Origin: Micromonospora pisi
GTDB taxonomy: Bacteria > Actinomycetota > Actinomycetes > Mycobacteriales > Micromonosporaceae
Assembly (NCBI RefSeq): GCF_003633685.1
Contig: NZ_RBKT01000001.1
Location: forward strand, 2,418,001-2,482,000
Length of the DNA: 64,000 nucleotides
Reading direction: 5' to 3'
This document shows positions 49,901 through 58,227 of this stretch, one piece after another. How positions within the stretch are numbered: the first letter of the stretch is position 1; every line of letters starts with the position of its first letter. Made by a program: the position numbers and the translations under genes. The notes beneath the pieces are model-generated. The model saw nothing but the letters and a program-made list of their open reading frames with translations, searched no databases and was not told where the DNA came from.

Positions 49901-51310
49901 TGCCGGTGATCCCGGGACGACCGGGGTTCGCGGTACGACCGGCGTCGGCCTGGTCGTACCCTCGGCGAGCTCATCCAAAGAGGGTGCGGCACTTACGGAT
50001 CTGGGCTCGGGCTGTCCCTCAGGAGACAGCTCCGAGCCGGTCTTCGAGATGGTGGACGGGCCGGTTCCGGCCGTCGTACCCGCGCCGACGGTGCCGGGTA
50101 CACCGGGACCGGGGGTGTTCGGAGGCTGGCCGGGCAGAGTGGGGGGTTGCCCCGGCAGGGACGGGGGTTGACCTGGCAGGGATGCTGGTGGGCCGGAGTA
50201 AGGCGGGGGCGGGCCGCCCGTGTCGGACGGGTCACCGCTGCGGGCAGGGTCACCGCCCACCGCGTCCTCACCATGGGTAAGCCGCCGAAGGTTGGTACCA
50301 GCGACATCTCCCGCACCCTCGGCAGCACCGGACAACATGCCGGACACCAGAGTGACCGGCACCGTCCCCCACTGCCAACCCTTCCCCGTGAGCATGTTGA
50401 ACGTGCCCTCACCAACAACCTCGACCGCCCCCTCGGTCGCCACGTTCTCGACGAACTCCGCCGCAACATTCCGCGCGCCATGCTGAACAACCGCATCCGC
50501 CGCACTCTTCGCCCCCGCGTCAACCGCTGCACCCGCCGCGCCCCGAACCGCACCCCCCACCGCCGCCTGCGCCGCACCCCGCGCACGATCCGCAGCCTGC
50601 TCCACCGCCTGACGAAAAAACCGGTTACCCAACCCACCCAGAACCCCACCACCCGCACCCATCACCACACCAACCAACCCAGTCCACGACCCCACCGCCG
50701 CCGCGTTCTTGGTCAGATCAACATTCCAACCCTCCTGATGCCCCCGCTGAATCAAAATCGCCTGGGCGATCACATCCATCAACACCTGCAAACCCACACC
50801 AACAACCTGACCCAGCCCTACCGCGATAATCAACCGGGCCAACCACAACGCGATCTTCCACTTGTCCACCAACAGCTTGATCGCCATATTCTGCAGCACA
50901 CCCGGCCACAACCAGGCAATCGCCAACGCGAACGCAAGCTCGATCATCAACTCGATGATCGTCAAAATAATCATGATCTGGGTGTACTCGACCTGGGTCG
51001 CCGAATCCTCCAGGCCCTCACCCAACCGGCGAACATAACGCGACGCGACAACCAAATATCCATCGTCGCCGAGATAGTCCTTCATCGCGTCAACGAACGC
51101 CAACTCCGACTTACCCGCCACCCCGTTACTGATGCTGTTCACCGCAGTGACGAACAGCGGCAACACCTGCTCCAAACCATCAGACGCCGCGTAATGACCC
51201 TCCGCCAACAACCGCAACTTATCCGGATCCGTCGCCGGAAGCTCCTCACCCGTCAACCACTTCAGGAACTCGGCAGCATCATCCGACATCTCGATAGGCA
51301 TGACGGACAT
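46958..51310 (-). CDS. Polymorphic-toxin-like protein, type VII secretion-associated
   Basis: This 1450-aa multidomain protein starts at ATG 51310 after GGGGAGG. Residues 1-110 are helical and resemble the WXG100/CpnT-like N-terminus of actinobacterial exported toxins (IEMSDDAAEFLKWLTG...). Residues 110-188 contain several hydrophobic helices, 200-345 are Ala/Gly-rich, and 360-600 are a Pro-rich linker with four LPGQPP repeats. Residues 665-830 may be papain-like (Cys686 in SDCLVRV, His754 in DPQHAILVNR). Residues 890-1430 form an unrecognised domain of lower GC content. It probably acts on neighbouring cells or at the envelope. No immunity gene is adjacent. Domain assignments are by eye. Confidence 0.7.
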   Translation of the reverse strand: MSVMPIEMSDDAAEFLKWLTGEELPATDPDKLRLLAEGHYAASDGLEQVLPLFVTAVNSISNGVAGKSELAFVDAMKDYLGDDGYLVVASRYVRRLGEGLEDSATQVEYTQIMIILTIIELMIELAFALAIAWLWPGVLQNMAIKLLVDKWKIALWLARLIIAVGLGQVVGVGLQVLMDVIAQAILIQRGHQEGWNVDLTKNAAAVGSWTGLVGVVMGAGGGVLGGLGNRFFRQAVEQAADRARGAAQAAVGGAVRGAAGAAVDAGAKSAADAVVQHGARNVAAEFVENVATEGAVEVVGEGTFNMLTGKGWQWGTVPVTLVSGMLSGAAEGAGDVAGTNLRRLTHGEDAVGGDPARSGDPSDTGGPPPPYSGPPASLPGQPPSLPGQPPTLPGQPPNTPGPGVPGTVGAGTTAGTGPSTISKTGSELSPEGQPEPRSVSAAPSLDELAEGTTRPTPVVPRTPVVPGSPADLLTPTVLTPTSVVTPSPPPATSVPSTSAERDTTAPAQLPSTSRVLGSWAWGAPPAIATSPSSGGGVMSSGSPAAGPSQLAPASVPGRVMPSSGPVLSPPASVVSPAPAPTPAPTKTAPAAATPAPHPLSVGTPGVATSGPSQGTSHEQFGAGTRILHGVQVGRWDAGATDHTSPVTDLAVSPLLPHRFTAAAPPVDTSVARAVEQLGHWDGASDCLVRVDSVVTALGVPGRGYDDDVRTVTAAALAARLNNGQFRPAAVEDLAKLHVGHLTIALTQHPNDPQHAILVNRPNGKHASLVAVETQADPEGRATSEEPRLYTTFDPTRQPGSLPDVPRALRGPIFLPVAADGRLLQVDTGTGAVFAGEVVTDATDSTALLDPAASARPGMHRSTPAPSIQPLAGPTVRPNRSENAGESDKVSVGSEGETRVFATSTSGMQLFYQQEIATGPVLDLVIDSKHYYVGDRLIYPNRDSATADGARAVTRKDMNIVELVVHPAGFRNDAGRVDVETSTRTFRRVLEILWQTPPWMPGSQSGPSLVDLIPSDIPLQPAPGAEKVRLNSMPARNDMERRRSRELHMQYTVELLPGSLYDFLSFLASRERTPQPIPLQHLRQGLVFGSEIAAEFVVSEGGGRGNLPPNLVVDNTISELFSGFREPKEVWGFMAHVYAQIAATLETSVTDGDILTKNWVALASRTDLDQVRTLTSGSVRLFLDSRGEAISSSFNRHFKQGNPSYPSRYAKLYDEPPPEDILDQGRARDYLHTAILARPRRRITQRDGIGMNVGLSDPIDNNGQFARPRLLGEVRKYKRVWSSLEEAVQDFGEMLEQSRAVQRQEENLVSLRPGDVQRVLNNPEVRTVIDIVRRLRQLPPLNQQGSAGQILPASPTRIGKILRLLGLHACRSTQTIPVELADLLVSLRESFDKYRGKIPGSQVPAAVWQLNRELKALETAWKNSSRGVGRGAVGHAQPGGDSRGHRHQLPR

Positions 51311-51358
51311 CCACCTCCCCTCGAATCTCCGAACTCCGCGTCGGCATCCGGCGGGTAC

Positions 51359-51946
51359 TCACGGAAACTCCTCTTCGCCCCACCGGACACCCATACGGCA
51401 GCCGGGGTTTGTCAGATAGCCAGCCGGTTCCAGGAACACGAAGGTGTTGATTGGTTCGACCCGGAACAAGTCGCGCAGATAGCATCGTGCCATAGTCGAT
51501 GTCCGCAGGGAATTCGTCCAGCACTTGCACCACTGCTGCACGTCGAGCGGTCGGCACCCGACCGGGTACCCGCGCCTTTTTGGACCTGCTTCTACCAGGC
51601 ACTTCTCGTATTGGTGTGGTTCGTTGCAGGTGAGGACCAACCCCCGGAGTGCCAGGTTCGGCGTGTCGCGCGCCATCGCCTGCCGACACGTCGCCGGGGC
51701 CGTACGAGCTGGCAACGCGGACACCCATGCCGTACGACGCGGTCGCGGCAGGTTGCCACCGACCGGCTCGTCGCACGTGCCCCCGAACGGGAAGCTGCCC
51801 GACACCAGCCGATGCGGTACCTCGGAGAATGCGGCTTCGCCGTTCTCACCTGGCGACGGCGCACGCGCCGCCGCCGCACCGCCAGCCCTCGAAGCGTCGG
51901 CGACACCGTCAGTGCCGTCTGCACCCCACACTTCGAGTTTCGACAC
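51359..51946 (-). pseudogene. Probable broken WXG100-type gene upstream of the toxin gene
   Basis: A 195-codon minus-strand frame from GTG 51946 starts VSKLEVWGADGTDGV, very like the start of small WXG100-type proteins encoded ahead of type VII secretion toxins. It quickly loses family character, and the later GTCDEPVGGNLPRPRR looks like the second helix. The middle in the next frame (PHSPRYRIGWCRAASRS) looks like the expected turn region, which suggests frameshifts. The last 45 residues (from ARCYLRDLFRVEPINTF) look protein-like but match nothing I know. Read as a decayed gene, tentatively. Confidence 0.35.
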
Positions 51947-51996
51947 CTACCTGATTCATGTCGAAATCAGGTCATTGCCCCACGCAGTACTCGTAG

Positions 51997-52019
51997 CCGC
52001 CTCGGCGCAGCCGAGGCGG
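51997..52019. repeat. Hairpin at the left edge of the repeat array
   Basis: CCGCCTCGGC and GCCGAGGCGG pair perfectly around a GCA loop. Nearly the same sequence recurs at the right edge of the array (52712-52730), so the array is bounded by two copies of one hairpin, in direct orientation. Confidence 0.75.
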
Positions 52020-52026
52020 ACAAGCA

Positions 52027-52702
52027 GAGCGAGTCGACCGAGCGCCGCCGCGGCGTCTGGAGCCCGAGCACACGCGGCGAAGCCGTCGTGCGCGCAGGGC
52101 GAAGACGCCGCACCCGGCGGCGCGAAGCGGAGCGAGTCGCGCCAGCTAGCAGAGCGAGTCGACCGAGCGCCGCCGCGGCGTCTGGAGCCGAGGACGACGA
52201 GGCGAAGCCTTCGTCGCCCGCAGGCGAAGACGCCGCACTGGGCGGCGCGAAGCGGAGCGAGCCGCACCAGCTCCGCTGGTGCGGGCTAGCAGGGAGCGAG
52301 TCGACCGAGCGCCGCCGCGGCGTCTGGAGCCCGAGCACACGCGGCGAAGCCGTCGTGCGCGCAGGGCGAAGACGCCGCACCCGGCGGCGCGAAGCGGAGC
52401 GAGTCGCGCCAGCTAGCAGAGCGAGTCGACCGAGCGCCGCCGCGGCGTCTGGAGCCGAGGACGACGAGGCGAAGCCTTCGTCGCCCGCAGGCGAAGACGC
52501 CGCACTGGGCGGCGCGAAGCGGAGCGAGCCGCACCAGCTCCGCTGGTGCGGGCTAGCAGGGAGCGAGTCGACCGAGCGCCGCCGCGGCGTCTGGAGCCCG
52601 AGCACACGCGGCGAAGCCGTCGTGCGCGCAGGGCGAAGACGCCGCACCCGGCGGCGCGAAGCGGAGCGAGCCGCACCAGCTCCGCTGGTGCGGGCTAGCA
52701 GG
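52027..52702. repeat. Tandem array of 125-bp and 142-bp repeat units
   Basis: The 676 bases divide into units starting GAGCGAGTCGACCGAGCGCC at 52027 (type A, 125 bp), 52152 (type B, 142 bp), 52294 (A), 52419 (B) and 52561 (142 bp, A front with B end). A plus B makes a 267-bp period, divisible by 3, so several frames stay open throughout. Type B and the hybrid end in a perfect hairpin, CCGCACCAGC TCC GCTGGTGCGG, absent from type A. No gene is convincing here. The last unit looks like an A/B recombination product. Confidence 0.9.
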
Positions 52703-52711
52703 GAGCGAGCC

Positions 52712-52730
52712 GCCTCGGCGGAGCCGAGGC
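52712..52730 (-). terminator. Hairpin after dnaJ, right edge of the repeat array
   Basis: GCCTCGGC and GCCGAGGC pair around GGA, 8 bases beyond the dnaJ stop on the minus strand. It probably terminates hrcA-dnaJ transcription. It matches the left-edge hairpin of the array. Confidence 0.6.
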
Positions 52731-52738
52731 CAACCAAC

Positions 52739-53869
52739 TCAGTGTCCGTTGAAGGCGTCTCGCATGCGGGAGAAGAAGCCGCCCTGCTTGCTCAGTTCGG
52801 CGACCTCCTCGCCCCGGGTCTTGGCGAAGTCGCGCAGCATCCGTTCCTGGTCGGCGTCGAGCTTGGTCGGGGTCCGTACGTCCAGGTGGACGAAGAGGTC
52901 ACCTCGGCCGGTGCCGCGCAGGTGCGGTACGCCACGTGCGCGCAGCCGGATGGTGCTGCCCGGCTGGGTGCCCGGCTTGACGTCGACGGGTTCGTCGCTG
53001 TCGAGGGTCTTGATGGTGAGCCGGGTGCCGAGGGCGGCGGCGGTCATCGGCACGGTGACCCGGCAGTGCAGGTCGTCGCCCTTGCGGGAGTAGACGTCGT
53101 GGGTCCGTTCGGAGATTTCGACGTAGAGGTCGCCAGCGGTGCCGCCGCCGGGGCCGACCTCGCCCTGCTGGGCGAGGCGGATCCGCATGCCGTCCTCGAC
53201 CCCGGCCGGGATCTTGACGGTGAGCGAGCGGCGGGTCCGGACCCGGCCGTCGCCGGCGCAGGTGGGGCAGGGGTGCGGGATGACGGTGCCGTAGCCCTGG
53301 CAGACGGTGCACGGCCGGGACGAGACGACCTGGCCGAGGAAGGTCCGCTGTACGGACTGCACCTCGCCGCGACCTCCGCAGGCTTCGCAGGTGGCGAGGT
53401 GGGTGCCGGCGGCGGTGCCGGCCCCGGAGCAGGTGGTGCAGAGTACGGCGGTGTCGACGGTGATCGGTGCCTCGACGCCGAAGGCGGTCTCGTCGAGGTC
53501 GAGTTCGAGTCGGAGGATCGCGTCGGCGCCGGGGCGGGTACGCGGTCGAGGTCCCCGGCTGCCGCCCGCGGCACCGAAGAAGGCGTCCATGATGTCCTGG
53601 AAGCCGACGAACGGGCCGGCGCCGCCGGCTCCCGCGCCGCCACCGCCGCCGGGGGCCAGGGGGTCCCCGCCGAGGTCGACGATCTGCCGCTTCTGTGTGT
53701 CGGATAGGACCTCGTAGGCGGCGTTGATGTCCTTGAACTTCTCGTGCGCCTCCGGGTCCGGATTGACGTCCGGGTGGAACTGCCGCGCCAGCTTGCGGTA
53801 GGCGCGCTTGATCTCGTCGTCGGAGGCCTCTCGGTTGACGCCGAGAATCCCGTAGTAGTCCTTGGCCAC
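52739..53869 (-). CDS. dnaJ: Chaperone protein DnaJ
   Basis: This 376-aa type I J-protein stimulates DnaK ATPase activity. The J domain (1-70) has the HPD motif (FHPDVNP). A Gly-rich linker follows (about 75-120) and then a cysteine-rich domain with four zinc motifs: [24 protein letters not shown] and CPTCAGDG. The C-terminal substrate-binding domains follow. The GTG at 53869 ([11 protein letters not shown]) matches the usual start; ATG 53887 adds six residues. It lies downstream of hrcA and so falls under CIRCE control. Confidence 0.95.
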   Translation of the reverse strand: MAKDYYGILGVNREASDDEIKRAYRKLARQFHPDVNPDPEAHEKFKDINAAYEVLSDTQKRQIVDLGGDPLAPGGGGGAGAGGAGPFVGFQDIMDAFFGAAGGSRGPRPRTRPGADAILRLELDLDETAFGVEAPITVDTAVLCTTCSGAGTAAGTHLATCEACGGRGEVQSVQRTFLGQVVSSRPCTVCQGYGTVIPHPCPTCAGDGRVRTRRSLTVKIPAGVEDGMRIRLAQQGEVGPGGGTAGDLYVEISERTHDVYSRKGDDLHCRVTVPMTAAALGTRLTIKTLDSDEPVDVKPGTQPGSTIRLRARGVPHLRGTGRGDLFVHLDVRTPTKLDADQERMLRDFAKTRGEEVAELSKQGGFFSRMRDAFNGH

Positions 53870-54024
53870 TGTGTTCCGTGTCCCCATGTCAGTCGTGCCG
53901 TCCGCCGGTCGTCAGGTCAACTTTGTCGATCAGTTCCGCGTCGGTGCTTTCCCGCTACTCCGGCGCTCTGGTTCCTATCCGGGCGCTCTGGTTCCGCGCC
54001 GCGCTGCCCGCCGCACCGGCACCA

Positions 54025-55047
54025 TCAGTTCTGCGCCAGTAGGTCGCCCACGTACCGGGCCACGGCGCGTACGGTCGCGATGGTGCCGGGGTAGTCCATC
54101 CGGGTCGGCCCGAGCACTCCGAGCCCGCCGAGGATGGTGTTGCCGGTGCCGTACCCGGTGCTCACGACCGAGGCGGCCCGCAGGTTGTCGATCTCATTCT
54201 CGTCGCCGATCCGAATGCGCAGCGTACTGGGTTCGACCTCGCCGAAGAGCTTGAGCAGGATGACTTCCTCCTCCAGCGCTTCGAGGATCGGCCGCAGCGA
54301 GCCCTGGAAGTCGAGCAGGCCGCCACGGGTCAGGTTGGCGGTCCCGGCGAGCGCGATCCGTTCCTCGTGCCGTTCGACGAGGGTTTCCAGCAGCACTGTC
54401 GCGAGTGTCGCCATGGCCGGGCGCAGTTCCGGGGTCACCTCGTCAACCAACGCCTGAACCAGCGGTGGGGTTTCGGAGAGGCGGCTGCCGACGAGCTTCT
54501 CGTTGACCAGCCGGCGAAGGTCGGTGACGTCGTCGGCGAGCAGTGGCGCGGGCATCTCGACCAGGCGCTGTTCGACCCGGCCGGTGTCGGCGATCATGAC
54601 GAACATGAGCCGGGTGGTGGAGATCGGCACCAGCTCCAGGTGTCGTACGGAGGAGCGGGCCAGGCTCGGGTACTGGACCACGGCGACCTGCCGGGTGAGC
54701 TGGGCGAGCAGGCGTACGGTGCGGTGCACGACGTCGTCGAGGTCGACCGCGCCGGCCAGGAAGCGTTCGATGGCCCGACGCTCGGCCGGGGTGAGTGGCT
54801 TGACCCGGGAGAGGCGGTCGACGAAGAGTCGGTAGCCACGGTCGGTGGGGACCCGGCCCGCGCTGGTGTGCGGCTGCCGGAGGTAGCCCTCTTCCTCGAG
54901 CACGGCCATGTCGTTGCGGACGGTGGCCGGCGAGACGCCGAGCTGGTGCCGTTCGACGAGGGCTTTGCTGCCGACGGGCTCCTGGGTGGAGACGTAGTCC
55001 TCCACGATCGCGCGCAGGACGTCGAGCTTCCGGTCGTCGAGACCCAT
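54025..55047 (-). CDS. hrcA: Heat-inducible transcription repressor HrcA
   Basis: This 340-aa repressor binds CIRCE operators and shuts off chaperone genes in normal conditions. It has an N-terminal winged helix ([20 protein letters not shown], then [21 protein letters not shown] and [16 protein letters not shown]) and a GAF-like C-terminal domain. The ATG at 55047 follows GGGAGG. A CIRCE element lies about 50 bp upstream, so it is autoregulated and controls dnaJ as well. Confidence 0.96.
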   Translation of the reverse strand: MGLDDRKLDVLRAIVEDYVSTQEPVGSKALVERHQLGVSPATVRNDMAVLEEEGYLRQPHTSAGRVPTDRGYRLFVDRLSRVKPLTPAERRAIERFLAGAVDLDDVVHRTVRLLAQLTRQVAVVQYPSLARSSVRHLELVPISTTRLMFVMIADTGRVEQRLVEMPAPLLADDVTDLRRLVNEKLVGSRLSETPPLVQALVDEVTPELRPAMATLATVLLETLVERHEERIALAGTANLTRGGLLDFQGSLRPILEALEEEVILLKLFGEVEPSTLRIRIGDENEIDNLRAASVVSTGYGTGNTILGGLGVLGPTRMDYPGTIATVRAVARYVGDLLAQN

Positions 55048-55095
55048 TCTCCACCTCCCTACGACCCGGGTCCGGGCAGCACCCGGCCCACCAGT

Positions 55096-55122
55096 CTGGC
55101 ACTCGACTGTAACGAGTGCCAG
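55096..55122. promoter_or_regulatory. CIRCE operator
   Basis: CTGGCACTC, nine spacer bases (GACTGTAAC) and GAGTGCCAG form the inverted repeat of the CIRCE operator (consensus TTAGCACTC-N9-GAGTGCTAA). It differs from consensus at the first three and last three positions in a way that keeps the symmetry. It lies upstream of hrcA, as expected for HrcA autoregulation. Confidence 0.95.
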
Positions 55123-55299
55123 TCTACGACGTGGGTCCGGCCGGTTGCGATGATCAACCTCGCGTCGAGCCGAAGATCTTGAATGATTGCTGGACGATAA
55201 CTGACTCTCTGTCGGCATAGCAGCTTCAGTCGGCAATTGTCCAGAGAAAGTCACCGCTGGTCGGTGGCGTCGTTTGGTCGGTGCCCCTACCGTGACCCC

Positions 55300-55947
55300 A
55301 TGACTGAACCACCTCGCCCGCCCGGAGACAACGGCCCCGGCGGCAACCAGCCGGAACCGCCGACCACTCCGTTCACATCCCCCGGCTCGTACTCGAGTCC
55401 CGGCGAGGCTCCACCTCCGGGTTACGCCCCGCCCCCGGCCGCGCCGCAGTACGGCACGCCGCCCCCCACCTCCGGTGGCGGCTACCCGCCGCCCGGTGGT
55501 TACCCGCCCCCCGGTGGTTACCCGCCGGGTGGTTATCCCCCGGCCGGCGGTGGCTACCCCCCGCCGGGTGGCTACTACGGCGGCCCGGCCCCGGCCGGCT
55601 TCGCCAACAGCGAAGAGAAGACCTGGGCTCTCGTCGCCCACTTCGGCGGTGCCGCGGGCGCCTTCATCAGCGGCGGCGTGGCCGGTTGGATCGCCCCGCT
55701 GGTCGCGCTCCTGGCCAAGGGGAACACCTCCCCGACCGTACGGGCGCACTCGGTGACCGCACTGAACTTCCAGGTGCTCTGGTCGATCATCGGTGTGGTC
55801 GGGTACATCTTCCTCTGCATCGGGATCGGCATCATCGGCGTCCTCGGCGCCTGGGCGCTCGGAACGATCTTCGGGATCATCGCCGGAGTCAAGGCGACCA
55901 ACGGGGAGTACTACAAGTACCCGATGTCGCCGAACATGATCAAGTAA
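55300..55947 (+). CDS. DUF4870 membrane protein with Pro/Gly/Tyr-rich N-terminus
   Basis: This 215-aa protein has a long disordered N-terminus (about 1-100) with repeated GYPPPGG and similar motifs, then a DUF4870 membrane domain (about 105-205: [48 protein letters not shown]) with about three to four helices. Its role is unknown; the Tyr/Pro/Gly tail may mediate protein interactions or condensation. Divergent from hrcA, with CIRCE in the shared upstream region. Confidence 0.85.
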   Translation: MTEPPRPPGDNGPGGNQPEPPTTPFTSPGSYSSPGEAPPPGYAPPPAAPQYGTPPPTSGGGYPPPGGYPPPGGYPPGGYPPAGGGYPPPGGYYGGPAPAGFANSEEKTWALVAHFGGAAGAFISGGVAGWIAPLVALLAKGNTSPTVRAHSVTALNFQVLWSIIGVVGYIFLCIGIGIIGVLGAWALGTIFGIIAGVKATNGEYYKYPMSPNMIK

Positions 55948-56014
55948 CGACCACGAGCCCGGTAACGGGGTCGGGCCCGACCACCCGACCCCGTACCGTC
56001 ATCCGACCCGTCGG

Positions 56015-57238
56015 CTACGGCAGCAGGTCGCGTACCACCGCGTCGGCGAGCAGTCGGCCGCGCAGGGTCAGCACCGCCCGGCCGTCGGCGTACTCCCCCG
56101 GGTCCAGCAGCCCGTCGGCCAGCGCCCGCGCCGCCCCGGCCCGCCCCGGGTCGTCCAGCCCGGTCAACGGCAGGCCGGACGCCAACCGCAGCCGCAACAT
56201 CACGTCCTCCATGTGCCGATCGTCCCCGGTGAGCACTTCCCGGGCGTGGCCCGGAGACTCACCGGCGGCCAGCCGGGCCGCGTACGCGCTGGGGTGTTTG
56301 ACGTTCCACCAGCGCACGCCGCCGACATGGCTGTGCGCCCCCGGACCGAGGCCCCACCAGTCACCGCCGGTCCAGTAGAGCAGGTTGTGCCGGCACCGGC
56401 CGGCCGCCGTCCGGGACCAGTTGGAAACCTCGTACCAGGAGAAACCAGCCGCGCCGAGGGCGGCCTCAGCGGCCAGGTAGCGGTCCGCCGCCACGTCGTC
56501 ACTGGGGTACGGCAGCTCCCCGCGCCGCATCCGGCCGGCGAGCCGGGTGCCGTCCTCCACGATCAGGGCGTACGCGCTGACGTGGTCGACCCCCGCCTCC
56601 GTCACCGCCGCCAGCGAGGCGGCGAAGTCCTCGGCGCTCTCCCCCGGCGTGCCGTAGATCAGGTCCAGGTTGACGTGGTCAAACCCGGCGTCACGCGCCT
56701 CCAACGCCGCCTGGACCGCCCGTCCCGGGGTGTGCCTGCGGTCCAGCAGCGCGAGCACACCCGGGGCGGCCGACTGCATCCCCAGCGAGATCCGGGTGTA
56801 CCCGGCGGCCCGGAGTGTCTTCAACGACTCCGGCGTCACCGACTCCGGGTTCGCCTCGGTGGTGACCTCCGCGTCGGCGGCGAGCCCCCAGGTCCGGTCG
56901 ATTCCGTCCAGGATCCGGGCCAGCTCGTCGGCGGGGAGCAGGGTCGGGGTGCCACCACCGACAAACACCGTGTCGACCCGGGCCGGCGGCCGCTCCCCCA
57001 GCACCCGGCCGGCCAGCGCCAGCTCCGCCAGGACCGAGTCGGCGTAACCGTCCCGAGCGCCCCCGCCACCGAGCTCCGTGGCCGTGTAGGTGTTGAAGTC
57101 GCAGTACCCGCACCGGCTGGCGCAGAACGGCACGTGCACGTACACCCCGAAGCCTCGGGCGCCGACGGCGGCAAGGGAGGTACGGGGCAGCGAACCGTCG
57201 ACGGGTACGGGTTCACCTTCGGGGAGCAGACCGGGCAT
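56015..57238 (-). CDS. hemW: Radical SAM protein HemW
   Basis: This 407-aa radical SAM enzyme of the HemN-like group has the Fe-S cluster motif C-x3-C-x2-C (CASRCGYC) in YVHVPFCASRCGYCDFN, VFVGGGTPTLLP, a second glycine-rich segment, and a C-terminal HemN-type domain. HemW is a heme chaperone rather than a true coproporphyrinogen oxidase: it lacks the extra N-terminal residues needed by HemN. It is upstream of hrcA and dnaJ, the usual actinobacterial order. Confidence 0.93.
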   Translation of the reverse strand: MPGLLPEGEPVPVDGSLPRTSLAAVGARGFGVYVHVPFCASRCGYCDFNTYTATELGGGGARDGYADSVLAELALAGRVLGERPPARVDTVFVGGGTPTLLPADELARILDGIDRTWGLAADAEVTTEANPESVTPESLKTLRAAGYTRISLGMQSAAPGVLALLDRRHTPGRAVQAALEARDAGFDHVNLDLIYGTPGESAEDFAASLAAVTEAGVDHVSAYALIVEDGTRLAGRMRRGELPYPSDDVAADRYLAAEAALGAAGFSWYEVSNWSRTAAGRCRHNLLYWTGGDWWGLGPGAHSHVGGVRWWNVKHPSAYAARLAAGESPGHAREVLTGDDRHMEDVMLRLRLASGLPLTGLDDPGRAGAARALADGLLDPGEYADGRAVLTLRGRLLADAVVRDLLP

Positions 57239-57255
57239 GCGACTAGTGTGCCGGC

Positions 57256-58041
57256 ATGACCTCAGCCCCTGACACGCTCGTCCGGGTGTCGACGGCGTCC
57301 GGGGTGACCACGCTCACCCTGGACAGCCCGCACAACCGCAACGCGCTCTCCACGCCGCTGATGAACCAGCTCCTCGCCGCGCTCGCCGAGGCTGTGACGG
57401 ACGACACCGTACGGGCGGTGGTCCTGACCCACACCGGGCCGGTCTTCTGCTCCGGCGCCGACCTCAAGGAGACCGCGGCGGCGTACGCCAGCGGCTCCGT
57501 ACCGGCCGGCAGGCTCGGCGAGGTGCTCACCGCCATCTGCGAGTGTCCGAAGCCGGTACTGGCCCGGGTCGCCGGTCCGGCCCGCGCCGGCGGCCTGGGG
57601 TTGATCGCCGCCGCCGACATCGCCGTCTGTACGTCGGACGCCACCTTCGCCTTCACCGAGGTACGGATCGGGGTGATCCCGGCGGTGATCTCGGCGACCG
57701 TACTGCCCCGGTTGCAGCCCCGAGCCGCCGCCGAGCTCTACCTGACCGGGGAGACCTTCGACGGCGACCGGGCCGAACGGATCGGGCTGGTCAGCCGGGC
57801 GGTGCCGGCCGACGCGCTGGACCAGACCGTGGCCGCGTACTGCGCGGCCCTGGTCCGGGGCGCTCCCGCTGCCCTGGCCGGGACGAAGGAACTGCTGCGC
57901 CGACCCGCCGGGACGGACCTCCGGGCGGACGTGGCCGAACTGGGCGCCATCTCGACCGGTTACTTCCTCTCCGAGGAAGGGCGGGAGGGAATCCTGGCGT
58001 TCCGCGAGAAACGGCCGGCTCGTTGGGTACCCGGAGCCTGA
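57256..58041 (+). CDS. Enoyl-CoA hydratase/isomerase family protein
   Basis: This 261-aa crotonase-fold protein has the oxyanion-hole segments FCSGADLKE and AGPARAGGLGLIAAADIAVCTSDATF, an FTEVRIGVIPAV segment, and LYLTGETFDGDRAERIGLVSRAVP. The usual catalytic Glu of enoyl-CoA hydratase is not obvious, so other crotonase activities are possible. It is divergent from hemW with 17 bp between starts. Confidence 0.9.
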   Translation: MTSAPDTLVRVSTASGVTTLTLDSPHNRNALSTPLMNQLLAALAEAVTDDTVRAVVLTHTGPVFCSGADLKETAAAYASGSVPAGRLGEVLTAICECPKPVLARVAGPARAGGLGLIAAADIAVCTSDATFAFTEVRIGVIPAVISATVLPRLQPRAAAELYLTGETFDGDRAERIGLVSRAVPADALDQTVAAYCAALVRGAPAALAGTKELLRRPAGTDLRADVAELGAISTGYFLSEEGREGILAFREKRPARWVPGA

Positions 58042-58227
58042 GCAGCGCGGAACGGCATTCGACGCCGGTACAGATCACGTAAAAAACTGGTGAGCACAGG
58101 TTTACCGCAAGAACAAGGCTGGTGGTGGGTACGGACCCGGCACGTACGCTAGGCCTGTTCCGCCGACCGGCGGCCCGTGGGGCCGGTCCGGACGGCGGGC
58201 CGGGCCGGGCCGGTCGACAAGCGGGGG

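Noticed and set aside
51967-52737. 256-codon minus-strand frame inside the repeat array
   Set aside because: It is open only because the 267-bp repeat is a multiple of 3; it is repetitive, Arg/Ser/Ala-rich and has no start or ribosome-binding support.
50147-53707. 1186-codon plus-strand open frame opposite the toxin-like gene, the array and dnaJ
   Set aside because: It is an antisense shadow: Arg/Pro/His-rich, no family pattern, and it crosses two well-supported minus-strand genes and the repeat array.
55123-55299. Second regulatory inverted repeat between CIRCE and the DUF4870 gene
   Set aside because: Only a short direct repeat (GTCGGCA twice) was seen, too weak to call.
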